Assembly: GCA_017450985.1 (NCBI GenBank)
Contig: JAFSSN010000111.1
Location: 1-39,557, forward strand
DNA length: 39,557 nt
Source of the DNA: Bacteroidaceae bacterium
GTDB taxonomy: Bacteria > Bacteroidota > Bacteroidia > Bacteroidales > Bacteroidaceae
Direction of reading: 5' to 3'
Of this stretch, positions 1-7,905 are shown in pieces. Every line of letters starts with the position of its first letter. Position 1 is the first letter of the stretch. The translations under genes and the position numbers were made by a program. A model generated the notes under the pieces. That model did no database searches and was not told the DNA's origin. It was given only the letters and a program-made list of their open reading frames with translations.

Positions 1-66
1 CATAATTTTTCAGTACGAAAAGCGATTCTAAAAATAATCCTGTTCATCTAACCTAAAAATCGGCTG

Positions 67-74
67 CAAAGGTA
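67..74 (-). promoter_or_regulatory. Bacteroidetes -7 promoter element, pointing out of the window
   Basis: On the minus strand this reads TACCTTTG, matching TAnnTTTG, the -7 element used by the Bacteroidetes primary sigma factor. No TTG lies at the expected 19-21 nt spacing, so only half of the promoter is supported. It would drive a gene beyond the left edge. Confidence 0.4.
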
Positions 75-353
75 TAAAATAAATATCAGACATTTACGCG
101 GCAATAGCATAAAAGCAAAATAATCCTATCACTTTTTATTTTTAGTCAAGTCATTCCTTGACATTTATGGCATATCTGTACCAAATTTCCCTTCAAAAAG
201 CAATGCTTTACATCAATACACTTGTTAAACTTCCTATACCAACCTCATCCACACAACAAAAAAAAACACGAAACCGTCATTCGCAGAATAGTCCATTTCC
301 ATGAACAATTCTTTCATACCACCACACTTTGACACATCAAACCTTCAAGCATC

Positions 354-388
354 GCAAGTAAAGCGTTAGCAATACTTGCGAAAGTTGA
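354..388. repeat. 35-nt dispersed direct repeat, left copy
   Basis: This sequence recurs at 39376-39410 in the same orientation with one difference in 35 bases. It contains the inverted pair GCAAGTA/TACTTGC around a 13-nt loop, so it could form a small hairpin. It is not inside a gene. The copy at the right end forms the outer edge of a larger palindromic repeat; this one stands alone. Confidence 0.7.
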
Positions 389-447
389 ATACATTTATTT
401 CTTACACCCTCGACATCCGTCCTGTCCGCACCGTGGCAGCAACATAC

Positions 448-559
448 CTGCTACGGATTTTCTACGCATTTCCTACGGGTTTTCTACGCATTTCTACGGA
501 TTGTACCCGTAGAACACACGGAGCGGACTCGTACAAGACCCGTAAAACATCCGTAGCAG
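448..559. repeat. Imperfect palindrome of 11-nt phased CTACGG repeats (copy A)
   Basis: The left arm is a run of degenerate units at 451-461, 462-472, 473-483, 484-493 and 494-504, each starting CTACG. The right arm carries the same units in reverse complement at 502-512, 513-523, 524-534, 535-545 and 546-556. Every unit is 11 nt except one of 10. The centre is the 19-nt near-palindrome CTACGGATTGTACCCGTAG (494-512). The 27 bases at 488-514 occur in reverse complement at 17937-17963. An 11-nt period does not keep a reading frame, so this is not a coding repeat. Confidence 0.85.
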
Positions 560-824
560 AGGTACAGCGGAATCGATGGTGACTTGGACAATACCACTGC
601 AAGCCGAAATGTTTTTGCAAACAGAGTCTCTCTTGTGCACATCTATAATGCAGAATAAAATAAACCGTCATATTGTCGTTCCCTAATCATCAGACTTTAA
701 CGTTAACAATGCAAATATAGGTGTTTTCATGCTAACGGCAAAATGAAAAGCCGTTTTTCTCAAGACTGCGCAATACTTGCTTTCGTGCCCAGCCGCAGAA
801 CAACATACAGCGATGCGTGCGCCG

Positions 825-1745
825 TCACGCTTCGACATACAAACGTCCCTGACGTGCATTCCGTTCCTGCATGCGCTTGTGTACCTTATCAACGAACTCA
901 TAGTTCTTGAGCCCCCACCCCGGAACGGCGAGGAGCGAGGCTGGAGACTGCGACACGAAGCGTTCGAGTATCATGTCAGGGCGAAGACGCTCTATGAAAT
1001 CAATCACCAAATCTATGTATTCATCGGCGGTGTAGAGATGGAAGTCACTTGGACAGGCGAAATATTCGTCTGCCATGCGCGTGCCCTTGATGAGCTGCAA
1101 CTGGTGGAGCTTGAGCGTGGTGAGCGGGAGCGACGACAGCTGTGCAGCCTCGTGCATCATCATGTCATAAGTCTCGCCCGGCAAGCCGAGTATGACATGG
1201 CCTCCCGTGACGATGCCACGGTTGGCGGTACGTGCCACGGCATCGGCAGTGACGCTGTGATAGTGTCCACGGTTGATGCGCAGGAGCGTGGCGTCGTCCA
1301 TGCTCTCAATTCCATACTCTACGATAAGAAACGTGCGTCGGTTGAGTTGTTCAAGGTAGTCGAGCAGAGCATCGGGCATGCAGTCGGGGCGGGTGCCAAT
1401 GACGATGCCTATGACGTCGGGAACCGCCAACGCCTCTTCATACAGACTGATGAGGTGTGACAGTTCGCCGTAAGTATTCGTATATGCCTGGAAATAGGCG
1501 AGGTATTTCATGCCGGGATATTTCTTGCCGAAGAACGCCTTGCCTTCCACGAGTTGCTGAGTCACAGACTTTTCCGTGGCACAATAGGCAGGATTGAAGG
1601 TCTGGTTGTTGCAGTAGGTGCATCCGTTCACGCCCACCGAGCCGTCGCGGTTGGGGCAGGTGAAACCCGCATTGACGGATATCTTCTGCACCTTGCAGCC
1701 CACACGCCCTTTCAGCCACGTGCCGAACTCATTGTAATGTTCCAT
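825..1745 (-). CDS. TIGR01212-type radical SAM protein (YhcC family)
   Basis: A 306-aa protein of the YhcC/TIGR01212 radical SAM family, a usual length for that group. The iron-sulfur cysteines lie near the N-terminus in the segment CPNRDGSVGVNGCTYCNN (first Cys, 11 residues, then CxxC), close to residue 29. The central GIVTGGHVILGLPGET segment is the family's SAM-binding region, and RPDCMPDALLDYL and EYGIESMDDATL follow the family pattern. The precise reaction is unknown; radical SAM chemistry on tRNA or protein is plausible. It starts 12 bases after the CotH-like gene, on the same strand, so the two are probably co-transcribed. It ends with TGA. Confidence 0.9.
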   Translation of the reverse strand: MEHYNEFGTWLKGRVGCKVQKISVNAGFTCPNRDGSVGVNGCTYCNNQTFNPAYCATEKSVTQQLVEGKAFFGKKYPGMKYLAYFQAYTNTYGELSHLISLYEEALAVPDVIGIVIGTRPDCMPDALLDYLEQLNRRTFLIVEYGIESMDDATLLRINRGHYHSVTADAVARTANRGIVTGGHVILGLPGETYDMMMHEAAQLSSLPLTTLKLHQLQLIKGTRMADEYFACPSDFHLYTADEYIDLVIDFIERLRPDMILERFVSQSPASLLAVPGWGLKNYEFVDKVHKRMQERNARQGRLYVEA

Positions 1746-1757
1746 TCGTGCCGAGGA

Positions 1758-3767
1758 TTACAGTTTGAACTTCACGCTCTTGGTATGTCCGTCAGCCTGC
1801 CACTTCACGATATATACGCCTGAAGGAAGGTCGCCGACGGAGCATCGCTCTGCTGCCGAGAAAGTCTTGACCATAGTGCCTGAGGTTGAATATACACGTG
1901 CAGAGAAACGGAGTTCAGAAGGGTCGGCGCAGGCAAAGTGCAATGCCTTGTCGGAAGGGTCGAAGGCAAGTGCATAGTCGTCAGGAACGGCAGACGCCAC
2001 GTCGGTAGTGCGATACTGTTCTTCGATTTTTCCTCCCACATACATGTACCACAGGCGGTTTTTGCTTGTCGCATTCTTCTCGTCGGTAGTATAGCTGAGA
2101 ATGTGGGTTCCGTCGGACGTACTTCCACCACTGAGATTGGCAGTATGCTGCGTAGCCTTGTTGACAATATTGTACGTCTCGTCAAGGCCCTGCGGCGTGA
2201 AGCACCACAGCTGGGCATCGTCGGTAGCGTCTATCTCGGCAAGCTTCAGACGTGCGCCCACGTTGGTGGTTGCATCGGCATATCCCTCCGTAGGGTCGGT
2301 GAGAGCCAGACGCGTGTCACGATTGATAAGCAAGTAATAGCCGTCGCCGGCAGACACGACCTGCCACTGCTGCAGATGGTCGCTCGGATTGAACGTCCAC
2401 GCACAGACATAATCGCCGTCAGAGCAGAGAGCCGTGCTCGTATTCACGTTCACGATACGGTAATAGCGTTCCTCGCTCGGCTCGAAAGGAGGCGTTGGCT
2501 CCGGCGGCATCCTCAGATGGAACGCCGAAGACAGATATGATATGTGGTCGTGTATGTACTGTTTCATGAAATCGATGTACTCGTCGTATGTAGAAAACAG
2601 GATGTACTCACGCAGGTATCGAGTTTTTATGCCCCACTTGCGATAGTTGAGCTCGCGCGATTCCTCCATAAGCTCGACAAGAGAGTCAATCTGCGCATAC
2701 ATGAAATTCTCCAGACCAGCATCAACGACTTCCTTCATGCGGCGGTTGACGAGTCGGCTGAACCACGGGTCTGCCCACATGCGGTTTACCCAATACTTTG
2801 TCTCTCCATATCCGACATCGGTCATGAGCTGGTGGCGCGTGTCGCCCTTACGGTTATCGTTGGCGTACGCAATGTCATAGTCCCACAAAGGTCCCCAATA
2901 AAGCAGCGAGTCGCCACGGTTCTTATAGAAGTATGTAGAGAAGTAGCCGTCGATGTTTCCGCTTATCTCCGTGGCAAGGAACCAGTTGGCAAGCGAAACG
3001 GAATCGACCCAGCGGCGGTAGCCCTTTTGGGCATCGTCGAAGTCGCTGCTTGAGAGAGCCTGTTCGAACTCGCGAATATAACGGCGAATGTACTGGTTCT
3101 GTTCATCCGAAATCTCGTCCTCGTCAGGATAGTGGATGCGGATAGGCACGCCGTACCTGCTGGTAGCGAAGTAGTTGCCGTCGCGGAATCCATCGACCTC
3201 CAGCAAGTAGCCTCCGCTCACGTCGGCATCCTCCGGCAGCGGATATTCCTGCTCGGCAATATCGACGCGCTTGGAGCGCACATCCACGTGGTCGCTTATC
3301 ATATAATTGCCCATAAACGTGCCGTTGAGGGTCAAGTCGATGTACTTGCGAGACGGGTTGAACTTCAAGCCGAGGAAATCGCCCATGGCAAACGTCACGG
3401 CGTTGCGTATAAGAGTCTTGTCAAGGGCGTTGGCGATGAGCGTCCAGCTCTTAGCCTTGGCATGCCCCTTTCCGAGAAACTTTTCCTTGCTCTGGAACTT
3501 AATCCTGTATGGTTTCTTACTTACGCTCCATGTGGAATTGCCTCGTCCGCGAATGCTCACGGAGTCGTACTGAGTGACCACGTCGTCCTCATCGACATAG
3601 ATGAGGGTTGCGTAGATATAGTAATCCTTGCTTGTTATCGGGGTGTTTTTTTCCGTGTTGATAATCAGGTGAGGAAGATTCGTCACACGCGAATATTCCT
3701 GAGCACTCAACACACTGCCTGCCGCTGCAGCAACAAACAGCACTAACGTCAGTAAAGCTTTGTTCAT
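1758..3767 (-). CDS. Secreted CotH-like kinase-fold protein with T9SS sorting domain
   Basis: About 669 aa from the start used here. The N-terminus MNKALLTLVLFVAAAAGSVLSAQ region is a clear signal peptide. The body is a CotH domain: IRGRGNSTW, then KKPYRIKF, and later LWDYDIAYAND, which holds the acidic residues typical of the CotH active site. A ricin-like or beta-trefoil segment follows (RYYRIVNVNTSTAL... onward). The last about 75 residues end in GVYIVKW...KSVKFKL, matching the type A sorting domain of type IX secretion substrates. A promoter at 3815-3845 rules out the ATG at 3845; starts at 3788 and 3767 remain possible, and 3767 gives the best signal peptide. Expected to be exported, with its C-terminal domain cut by PorU. 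The substrate of the kinase-like fold is unknown. Confidence 0.88.
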   Translation of the reverse strand: MNKALLTLVLFVAAAAGSVLSAQEYSRVTNLPHLIINTEKNTPITSKDYYIYATLIYVDEDDVVTQYDSVSIRGRGNSTWSVSKKPYRIKFQSKEKFLGKGHAKAKSWTLIANALDKTLIRNAVTFAMGDFLGLKFNPSRKYIDLTLNGTFMGNYMISDHVDVRSKRVDIAEQEYPLPEDADVSGGYLLEVDGFRDGNYFATSRYGVPIRIHYPDEDEISDEQNQYIRRYIREFEQALSSSDFDDAQKGYRRWVDSVSLANWFLATEISGNIDGYFSTYFYKNRGDSLLYWGPLWDYDIAYANDNRKGDTRHQLMTDVGYGETKYWVNRMWADPWFSRLVNRRMKEVVDAGLENFMYAQIDSLVELMEESRELNYRKWGIKTRYLREYILFSTYDEYIDFMKQYIHDHISYLSSAFHLRMPPEPTPPFEPSEERYYRIVNVNTSTALCSDGDYVCAWTFNPSDHLQQWQVVSAGDGYYLLINRDTRLALTDPTEGYADATTNVGARLKLAEIDATDDAQLWCFTPQGLDETYNIVNKATQHTANLSGGSTSDGTHILSYTTDEKNATSKNRLWYMYVGGKIEEQYRTTDVASAVPDDYALAFDPSDKALHFACADPSELRFSARVYSTSGTMVKTFSAAERCSVGDLPSGVYIVKWQADGHTKSVKFKL

Positions 3768-3814
3768 CCGACTTAATATTTCATTCATACATACAATATT
3801 TTTATTTTCTCGCG

Positions 3815-3845
3815 CAAAAATAAGGAAAACAAGCAAAAGCAGCAA
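3815..3845 (-). promoter_or_regulatory. Promoter of the CotH-like gene
   Basis: On the minus strand TTG (3845-3843) is followed after 20 nt by TATTTTTG (3822-3815), matching TTG-N19/20-TAnnTTTG. Transcription would begin near 3810, a few tens of bases before the ATG codons at 3788 and 3767. It is divergent from the rplM promoter about 20 bp away. Confidence 0.6.
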
Positions 3846-3864
3846 AAAAAATAGCGATAAACCT

Positions 3865-3894
3865 TTGCCACCCCATCAAAAAATCGTACATTTG
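3865..3894 (+). promoter_or_regulatory. Promoter of the rplM-rpsI operon
   Basis: TTG at 3865-3867, a 19-nt spacer and TACATTTG at 3887-3894: an exact match to the Bacteroidetes TTG-N19-TAnnTTTG consensus. The start point would lie near 3898-3900, leaving a leader of about 190 nt before the rplM ATG. Confidence 0.7.
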
Positions 3895-3898
3895 CACG

Positions 3899-4089
3899 CC
3901 GATTATTATCGGGGGGCATGAAAAATGCCTCCAAATCAACGTGTGAATAGCGCATCCTATTAGCCGGGAACGTGGTTCGTGAGCGTTGAAGCGTGACGGA
4001 CAAGATGCCGTCTCGCCATTAAAACTGCGGCGCAAGCCGTGGACAGAATATTTAATAATTAAAGTAACAACAAAAACAAAAGTTTAAGA
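3899..4089 (+). promoter_or_regulatory. Structured 5' leader of rplM (candidate ribosomal-protein autoregulatory RNA)
   Basis: The roughly 190-nt leader contains three hairpins read by hand. One at 3912-3932 has 8 pairs, including one G-U, and a 5-nt loop. One at 3995-4012 pairs GACGG with CCGUC. One at 4025-4042 has 7 pairs closed by a GCAA tetraloop. Leader RNAs bound by the encoded ribosomal protein are known for rplM operons in other phyla. Whether this one works that way is inference. Confidence 0.5.
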
Positions 4090-4551
4090 ATGAACACTTT
4101 AAGTTTCAAGACAAACTATGTAACCCCAGAGGCTGCAAACAAGCAGTGGGTTGTTGTAGACGCAGCAGGTCAGACACTCGGTCGTCTCAGCTCAAAGGTT
4201 GCAAAGATTTTGCGTGGTAAGTACAAGCCATGCTTCACTCCAAACATGGATTGCGGTGATAACGTAATCATCATCAACGCTAACCAGATTGTTCTCTCAG
4301 GAGACAAGTTGAACAGCAAGCTTTACATTACTTACTCAGGTTATCCTGGTGGTCAGAAGAAGGCTACAGCTTTGGAAATGACTAAGCGCACTAACGGTTA
4401 CGAGAAGATCGTACGTCACGCTGTTAAGGGCATGCTTCCAAAGGGTATCCTCGGTGCTAAGGTTCTCAAGAATCTCTACATCTTCGAAGGCGCAGAGCAC
4501 AACAAGCAGGCTCAGAGCCCAGTATCAATCGACATTAACCTGTTAAAGTAA
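4090..4551 (+). CDS. rplM: 50S ribosomal protein L13
   Basis: 153 aa, normal length for bacterial L13 (uL13). Recognised by [26 protein letters not shown] near the N-terminus, [16 protein letters not shown], and [12 protein letters not shown]. It binds 23S rRNA early in large-subunit assembly. It is the first gene of the rplM-rpsI pair, 9 nt before rpsI, the order found in nearly all bacteria. Codon use is strongly biased (mostly one codon per amino acid), as in the three other translation genes nearby. No Shine-Dalgarno sequence precedes the ATG. Confidence 0.98.
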   Translation: MNTLSFKTNYVTPEAANKQWVVVDAAGQTLGRLSSKVAKILRGKYKPCFTPNMDCGDNVIIINANQIVLSGDKLNSKLYITYSGYPGGQKKATALEMTKRTNGYEKIVRHAVKGMLPKGILGAKVLKNLYIFEGAEHNKQAQSPVSIDINLLK

Positions 4552-4560
4552 TAAAAAGGT

Positions 4561-4953
4561 ATGGCAGTAAATTATATCAATGCACTTGGCCGTCGTAAGA
4601 GCGCCATTGCACGCGTGTACCTTTCAGAGGGTACAGGTAAGATCACAATCAACAAGCGTGACCTCAAGGATTATTTCCCATCAGAACTCATTCAGTACGT
4701 TGTTAAGCAGCCACTCAACCTTCTTGGCGTAGCTGAGAAGTACGACATCCTCGTAAACCTCAAGGGTGGCGGTTACACAGGTCAGTCACAGGCACTCCGC
4801 CTCGCTATCGCTCGCGCACTCGTTAAGATCAACGCTGACGATAAGAAGGCACTCCGTGCAGAAGGATTCGTTACTCGTGACCCACGTGCTGTTGAGCGTA
4901 AGAAGCCAGGTCAGCCAAAGGCACGCCGTAGATTCCAGTTCTCTAAGCGTTAA
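4561..4953 (+). CDS. rpsI: 30S ribosomal protein S9
   Basis: 130 aa, standard for S9 (uS9). Recognised by YINALGRRKSAIARVYL at the N-terminus, GGGYTGQSQALRLAIARAL in the middle, and the basic tail RKKPGQPKARRRFQFSKR, whose terminal Lys-Arg reaches the ribosomal P site. Nine bases after rplM and surely in the same operon. No intrinsic terminator is evident after it; a structured spacer leads to rpsB. Confidence 0.98.
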   Translation: MAVNYINALGRRKSAIARVYLSEGTGKITINKRDLKDYFPSELIQYVVKQPLNLLGVAEKYDILVNLKGGGYTGQSQALRLAIARALVKINADDKKALRAEGFVTRDPRAVERKKPGQPKARRRFQFSKR

Positions 4954-4984
4954 TATCCCGATACGTGCTCTACACCTTATATAT

Positions 4985-5105
4985 TATATAGCAGGGCGGA
5001 GCAACACAATGAGGAAAGTCGCTTAAAGACTTATCGTTTAGCATCTAAACCTGCGAGACCTGACACCGAAAGGCTCAGCTACCCACAGGTTGGTTAACAA
5101 ATTAT
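4985..5105 (+). ncRNA. Candidate structured leader RNA upstream of rpsB
   Basis: The 227-nt rpsI-rpsB spacer can fold compactly. GCAGG (4991-4995) can pair with CCTGC (5050-5054), enclosing AAGTC/GACTT (5016-5032) and GTTTAG/CTAAAC (5036-5050, 3-nt loop). Next to it ACCTG (5058-5062) can pair with CAGGT (5096-5100) around a CC-GAAA-GG mini-hairpin (5066-5073). Leader-based control of rpsB by S2 is known in proteobacteria; this sequence matches no leader that I recognise. Pairing was done by eye. Confidence 0.45.
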
Positions 5106-5180
5106 TTTTAACTAAAAAGAACGTAAACAATTCCGGCACAAGGAACTCATTCCCACAGTCGGACTTAAAAACAAAAAATT

Positions 5181-5960
5181 ATGGCAAGAACATCATTCGA
5201 TACATTGCTCGAAGCAGGTGCACACTTTGGTCACCTCAAGCGTAAGTGGAATCCAGCTATGGCTCCTTATATCTTCATGGAGCGCAACGGCATCCACATC
5301 ATCGACCTCCACAAGACAGTTGCAAAGACTGAGACTGCCGCTGAGGCTCTCAAGCAGATTGCAAAGAGTGGAAAGAGAATTCTTTTTGTTGCTACTAAGA
5401 AACAGGCTAAGGAAGTAGTTGCTGAGAAGGCACAGTCAGTAAATATGCCATACGTAATCGAGCGTTGGCCAGGTGGTATGCTTACCAACTTCCCAACAAT
5501 CCGTAAGGCTGTGAAGAAGATGGCTAACATCGACAAGCTCATTGCTGACGGTACATACGACAAGCTCTCAAAGCGTGAGAACCTTCAGATTCAGCGCAAG
5601 CGTGCTAAGTTGGAGAAGAACCTCGGCTCAATCGCCGACCTTACTCGTCTCCCATCTGCACTCTTCGTAGTTGACGTAATGAAGGAGCACATCGCTGTTA
5701 GCGAGGCTAACCGTCTCGGCATTCCAGTATTCGCTATCGTGGATACTAACTCAAACCCTAACAACGTTGACTTCGTAATTCCTGCAAACGACGACGCTTC
5801 AAAGTCTATCGAGGTTATCCTCGACGCAGTTTGCGGCGCAATCAAGGAAGGTCTCGACGAGCGTAAGGCTGAGAAGGTTGACATGGAAGCAGCTGGCGAG
5901 AAGAAGGCTCCAAAGGCAAAGGCTGAGGCTAAGGAAGCTGAGGCTGAAGAGGCTAAGTAA
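5181..5960 (+). CDS. rpsB: 30S ribosomal protein S2
   Basis: 259 aa S2 (uS2). Conserved blocks are LLEAGAHFGHLKRKWNPAM, FVATKKQAKEVVAEKA, VIERWPGGMLTNF and IPVFAIVDTNSNPNNVDFVIPANDDA. The last about 30 residues form an Ala/Lys/Glu-rich tail, an extension that varies among species. S2 is one of the last proteins to join the small subunit and helps S1 bind. It is followed after 80 nt by tsf, the usual partner. ATG start without a Shine-Dalgarno sequence. Confidence 0.98.
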   Translation: MARTSFDTLLEAGAHFGHLKRKWNPAMAPYIFMERNGIHIIDLHKTVAKTETAAEALKQIAKSGKRILFVATKKQAKEVVAEKAQSVNMPYVIERWPGGMLTNFPTIRKAVKKMANIDKLIADGTYDKLSKRENLQIQRKRAKLEKNLGSIADLTRLPSALFVVDVMKEHIAVSEANRLGIPVFAIVDTNSNPNNVDFVIPANDDASKSIEVILDAVCGAIKEGLDERKAEKVDMEAAGEKKAPKAKAEAKEAEAEEAK

Positions 5961-5980
5961 ATTAAAAACAAACAATAGTT

Positions 5981-6014
5981 GAAAGTGAAATAGAAGCAAT
6001 TCCATTTCACTTTC
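5981..6014 (+). terminator. Hairpin between rpsB and tsf (possible partial terminator)
   Basis: GAAAGTGAAAT (5981-5991) pairs perfectly with ATTTCACTTTC (6004-6014), giving an 11-bp stem and a 12-nt loop. No long U-run follows, so full termination is unlikely. It may instead be a processing or attenuation site that sets the S2 to EF-Ts ratio. Confidence 0.5.
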
Positions 6015-6040
6015 GGCTCTTAATTCAACAGAAAAGAATT

Positions 6041-7033
6041 ATGGCTATCACATTAGCAGACATAAATAAACTTCGCCAGAAGACTCAGGCTGGTCTTATG
6101 GACTGTAAGAAGGCCCTCAACGAGGCTAACGGCGACTTCGATGCAGCAATGGAGATTCTTCGCAAGAAGGGTCAGCTCGTAGCTGCAAAGCGTTCTGACC
6201 GCGAGGCAGCTGAAGGTTGCGTACTCGCAAAGGTTGAAGGCAACTTCGGTGCTATGATCGCACTCAAGTGTGAGACTGATTTCGTTGCTAAGAACGCAGA
6301 CTTCGTAGCACTTGCTAACGACATCATCAACGCAGCTATCGCAGCTAAGGCTAAGACTCTCGAAGAGGTTAACGCCCTCGTCATCAACGGCCAGACTGTA
6401 GCTGACGCTGTTGTTAACCGCTCTGGTGTTACAGGTGAGAAGATGGAGCTCGACGGCTACGCTACTGTAGAAGGCGAGAACATCATCGCTTACAACCACA
6501 TGAACGGTAACTTCCTCTGCACACTCATCGCCCTCAACAAGGCTGCTGACGCACAGGTTGGTAAGAACATCGCTATGCAGGTTGCTGCTATGAACCCAGT
6601 TGCTCTCGACGAGAAGTCTGTTCCACAGGCTACTATCGACGCTGAGTTCAAGGCTGACATCGAGAAGGCTAAGGAGAACCAGGTTTCTAAGGCTGTTGAG
6701 AACGCTCTCAAGAAGGCAGGTATCAACCCAGCACACGTTGACTCTGAGGAACACATGGAGTCAAACATGGGCAAGGGCTGGATTACAGCTGAGGACGTTG
6801 CTAAGGCTAAAGAAATCAAGAAGACTGTTGCTGAAGAGGCTGCAGCTAAGCTTAAGCCAGAAATGATTGAGAATATCGCTAAGGGTATGCTCAACAAGTT
6901 CTTCAAGGAGAACTGTCTCCTCGACCAGGCTTACATCGACGATTCAAAGGTTACAGTTCAGCAGTACCTCCAGTCTGTTGACAAGGAACTCACTATCGTT
7001 GACTTCAAGCGCTACACTCTCCGTGCTGAGTAA
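6041..7033 (+). CDS. tsf: Translation elongation factor Ts
   Basis: 330 aa, in the length range of Bacteroidetes EF-Ts. The N-terminal UBA-like domain holds LRQKTQAGLMDCKKALNEANGDFDAAMEILRKKG. The core holds the nucleotide-exchange motif KCETDFVAKN (Thr-Asp-Phe-Val contacts EF-Tu). It regenerates EF-Tu-GTP by displacing GDP. Codon use is highly biased, in keeping with strong expression. It follows rpsB and ends just before a strong terminator. Confidence 0.97.
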   Translation: MAITLADINKLRQKTQAGLMDCKKALNEANGDFDAAMEILRKKGQLVAAKRSDREAAEGCVLAKVEGNFGAMIALKCETDFVAKNADFVALANDIINAAIAAKAKTLEEVNALVINGQTVADAVVNRSGVTGEKMELDGYATVEGENIIAYNHMNGNFLCTLIALNKAADAQVGKNIAMQVAAMNPVALDEKSVPQATIDAEFKADIEKAKENQVSKAVENALKKAGINPAHVDSEEHMESNMGKGWITAEDVAKAKEIKKTVAEEAAAKLKPEMIENIAKGMLNKFFKENCLLDQAYIDDSKVTVQQYLQSVDKELTIVDFKRYTLRAE

Positions 7034-7063
7034 TCACTCACGGACATTAGAGATACAACTGAC

Positions 7064-7093
7064 AAGGCTGCAAGGATTTTTCTTTGCAGCCTT
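7064..7093 (+). terminator. Intrinsic terminator of the rpsB-tsf operon
   Basis: AAGGCTGCAA (7064-7073) pairs with TTGCAGCCTT (7084-7093), then a short T-rich run follows. It lies 31 bases after the tsf stop codon. Confidence 0.8.
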
Positions 7094-7204
7094 TTATGTC
7101 TGTTGGAGTGCAAAAGTAAGCCAGTTGGAGAAAAAGAAAAGGGTGAAAAGTACGACGTCTGTACTCCCCACCATTTTATTCGTTCCGATGCTGATGCAAA
7201 GGTG

Positions 7205-7795
7205 TCAGTCTATGCGTGAGTTTCGCTCACCGATTTTCTTCTCGTAGAACTGTACCTTGAGTTTGTTCTTCTTCTGAGCAGCCACAGCATCGTTATAACT
7301 TCGCATGCTTTCAGACAACTTATAGACAAGCTGAACCTGCTGTTTTTCTTCGTCTGTGAGTTCACGGCCTATGAAAGACTTAACCTCTGCAGACTCGAGG
7401 AAATTTGTCTGTCCCTTAGCTACCTTGTAGAAATTCCACTTACGTTTCTTGTCTATGCTAACGAGCAGCATCTGTCCTTCTTCTTCCACCTCGGCAAAGA
7501 AGTCGAGCTGTGTCTTGTCACCGCCCTGTTCTTTCAAGACCCAGAAGCCACGGCTCTGATACTCTTCCTTCTTTTCAAACACGAAGAGCTTTTTCAATTC
7601 AACGAGTTCCACCTCGACGCATGTAGCCGTGCTGTCGGCAGAATACAAGGCGTCTCTTGCCTCTTGAAGCTCTTCTTCATCATGATGCGCCAACGCAGCA
7701 CGACGCTCCTCTATCTCCTTTCCACGCTGGCAGGAGGAACAGCTCGTAAAAAACGCAGCCGCGCATATCGGCAATAAAATCAACAGTTTTCTCAT
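7205..7795 (-). CDS. Predicted lipoprotein of unknown function
   Basis: 196 aa from the chosen start. The N-terminus MRKLLILLPICAAAFFTSC is a lipoprotein signal with Cys after Thr-Ser, so the mature protein should be lipid-anchored. The rest is charged and rich in Glu and Lys, with a likely helical segment EEIEERRAALAHHDEEELQ-like near residues 25-50 and a basic C-terminus. A promoter element at 7817-7824 lies downstream of the more distal ATG codons, so the start at 7795 (or 7801) is preferred. I do not recognise a family. It is divergent from the tRNA nucleotidyltransferase gene and convergent with tsf. Confidence 0.75.
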   Translation of the reverse strand: MRKLLILLPICAAAFFTSCSSCQRGKEIEERRAALAHHDEEELQEARDALYSADSTATCVEVELVELKKLFVFEKKEEYQSRGFWVLKEQGGDKTQLDFFAEVEEEGQMLLVSIDKKRKWNFYKVAKGQTNFLESAEVKSFIGRELTDEEKQQVQLVYKLSESMRSYNDAVAAQKKNKLKVQFYEKKIGERNSRID

Positions 7796-7816
7796 AATCA
7801 TAAACGTATTATGCCC

Positions 7817-7824
7817 CAAAGATA
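7817..7824 (-). promoter_or_regulatory. -7 element of the lipoprotein gene
   Basis: Minus-strand TATCTTTG matches TAnnTTTG. It places the start of transcription near 7812, about 15 bases before the ATG at 7795. No good -33 element is visible. Confidence 0.5.
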
Positions 7825-7879
7825 AGTATTTATCGTCTAATCTTGTCATGCTCCGACGCGTAAATCGCAAAAAAAGACG

Positions 7880-7887
7880 TATCTTTG
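7880..7887 (+). promoter_or_regulatory. -7 element of the tRNA nucleotidyltransferase gene
   Basis: TATCTTTG matches TAnnTTTG and lies 18 bases before the ATG at 7906, giving a short leader. The -33 side is not recognisable. Confidence 0.5.
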
Positions 7888-7905
7888 CATAAATTTAGTT
7901 AAAGA

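Larger units (their letters stand above)
1..824. other. Gene-free segment at the left end
   Basis: I see no credible gene in the first 824 bases. The short frames here have no family features and lie across repeats. The segment holds a left-pointing promoter element (67-74), a 35-nt sequence repeated at the right end of the window (354-388) and a palindromic repeat (448-559). The 3' end of the radical SAM gene marks its right border. Confidence 0.6.

Noticed and set aside
376-671. Short frames on both strands
   Set aside because: They run through palindrome A, whose 11-nt period generates chance frames on both strands.
777-1460. 227-codon plus-strand frame
   Set aside because: It is the antisense shadow of the radical SAM gene and has no family features.
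4985-5105. RNase P RNA, suggested by a GAGGAAAGTC stretch at 5011-5020
   Set aside because: The segment is far too short and lacks the other conserved regions of RNase P RNA.
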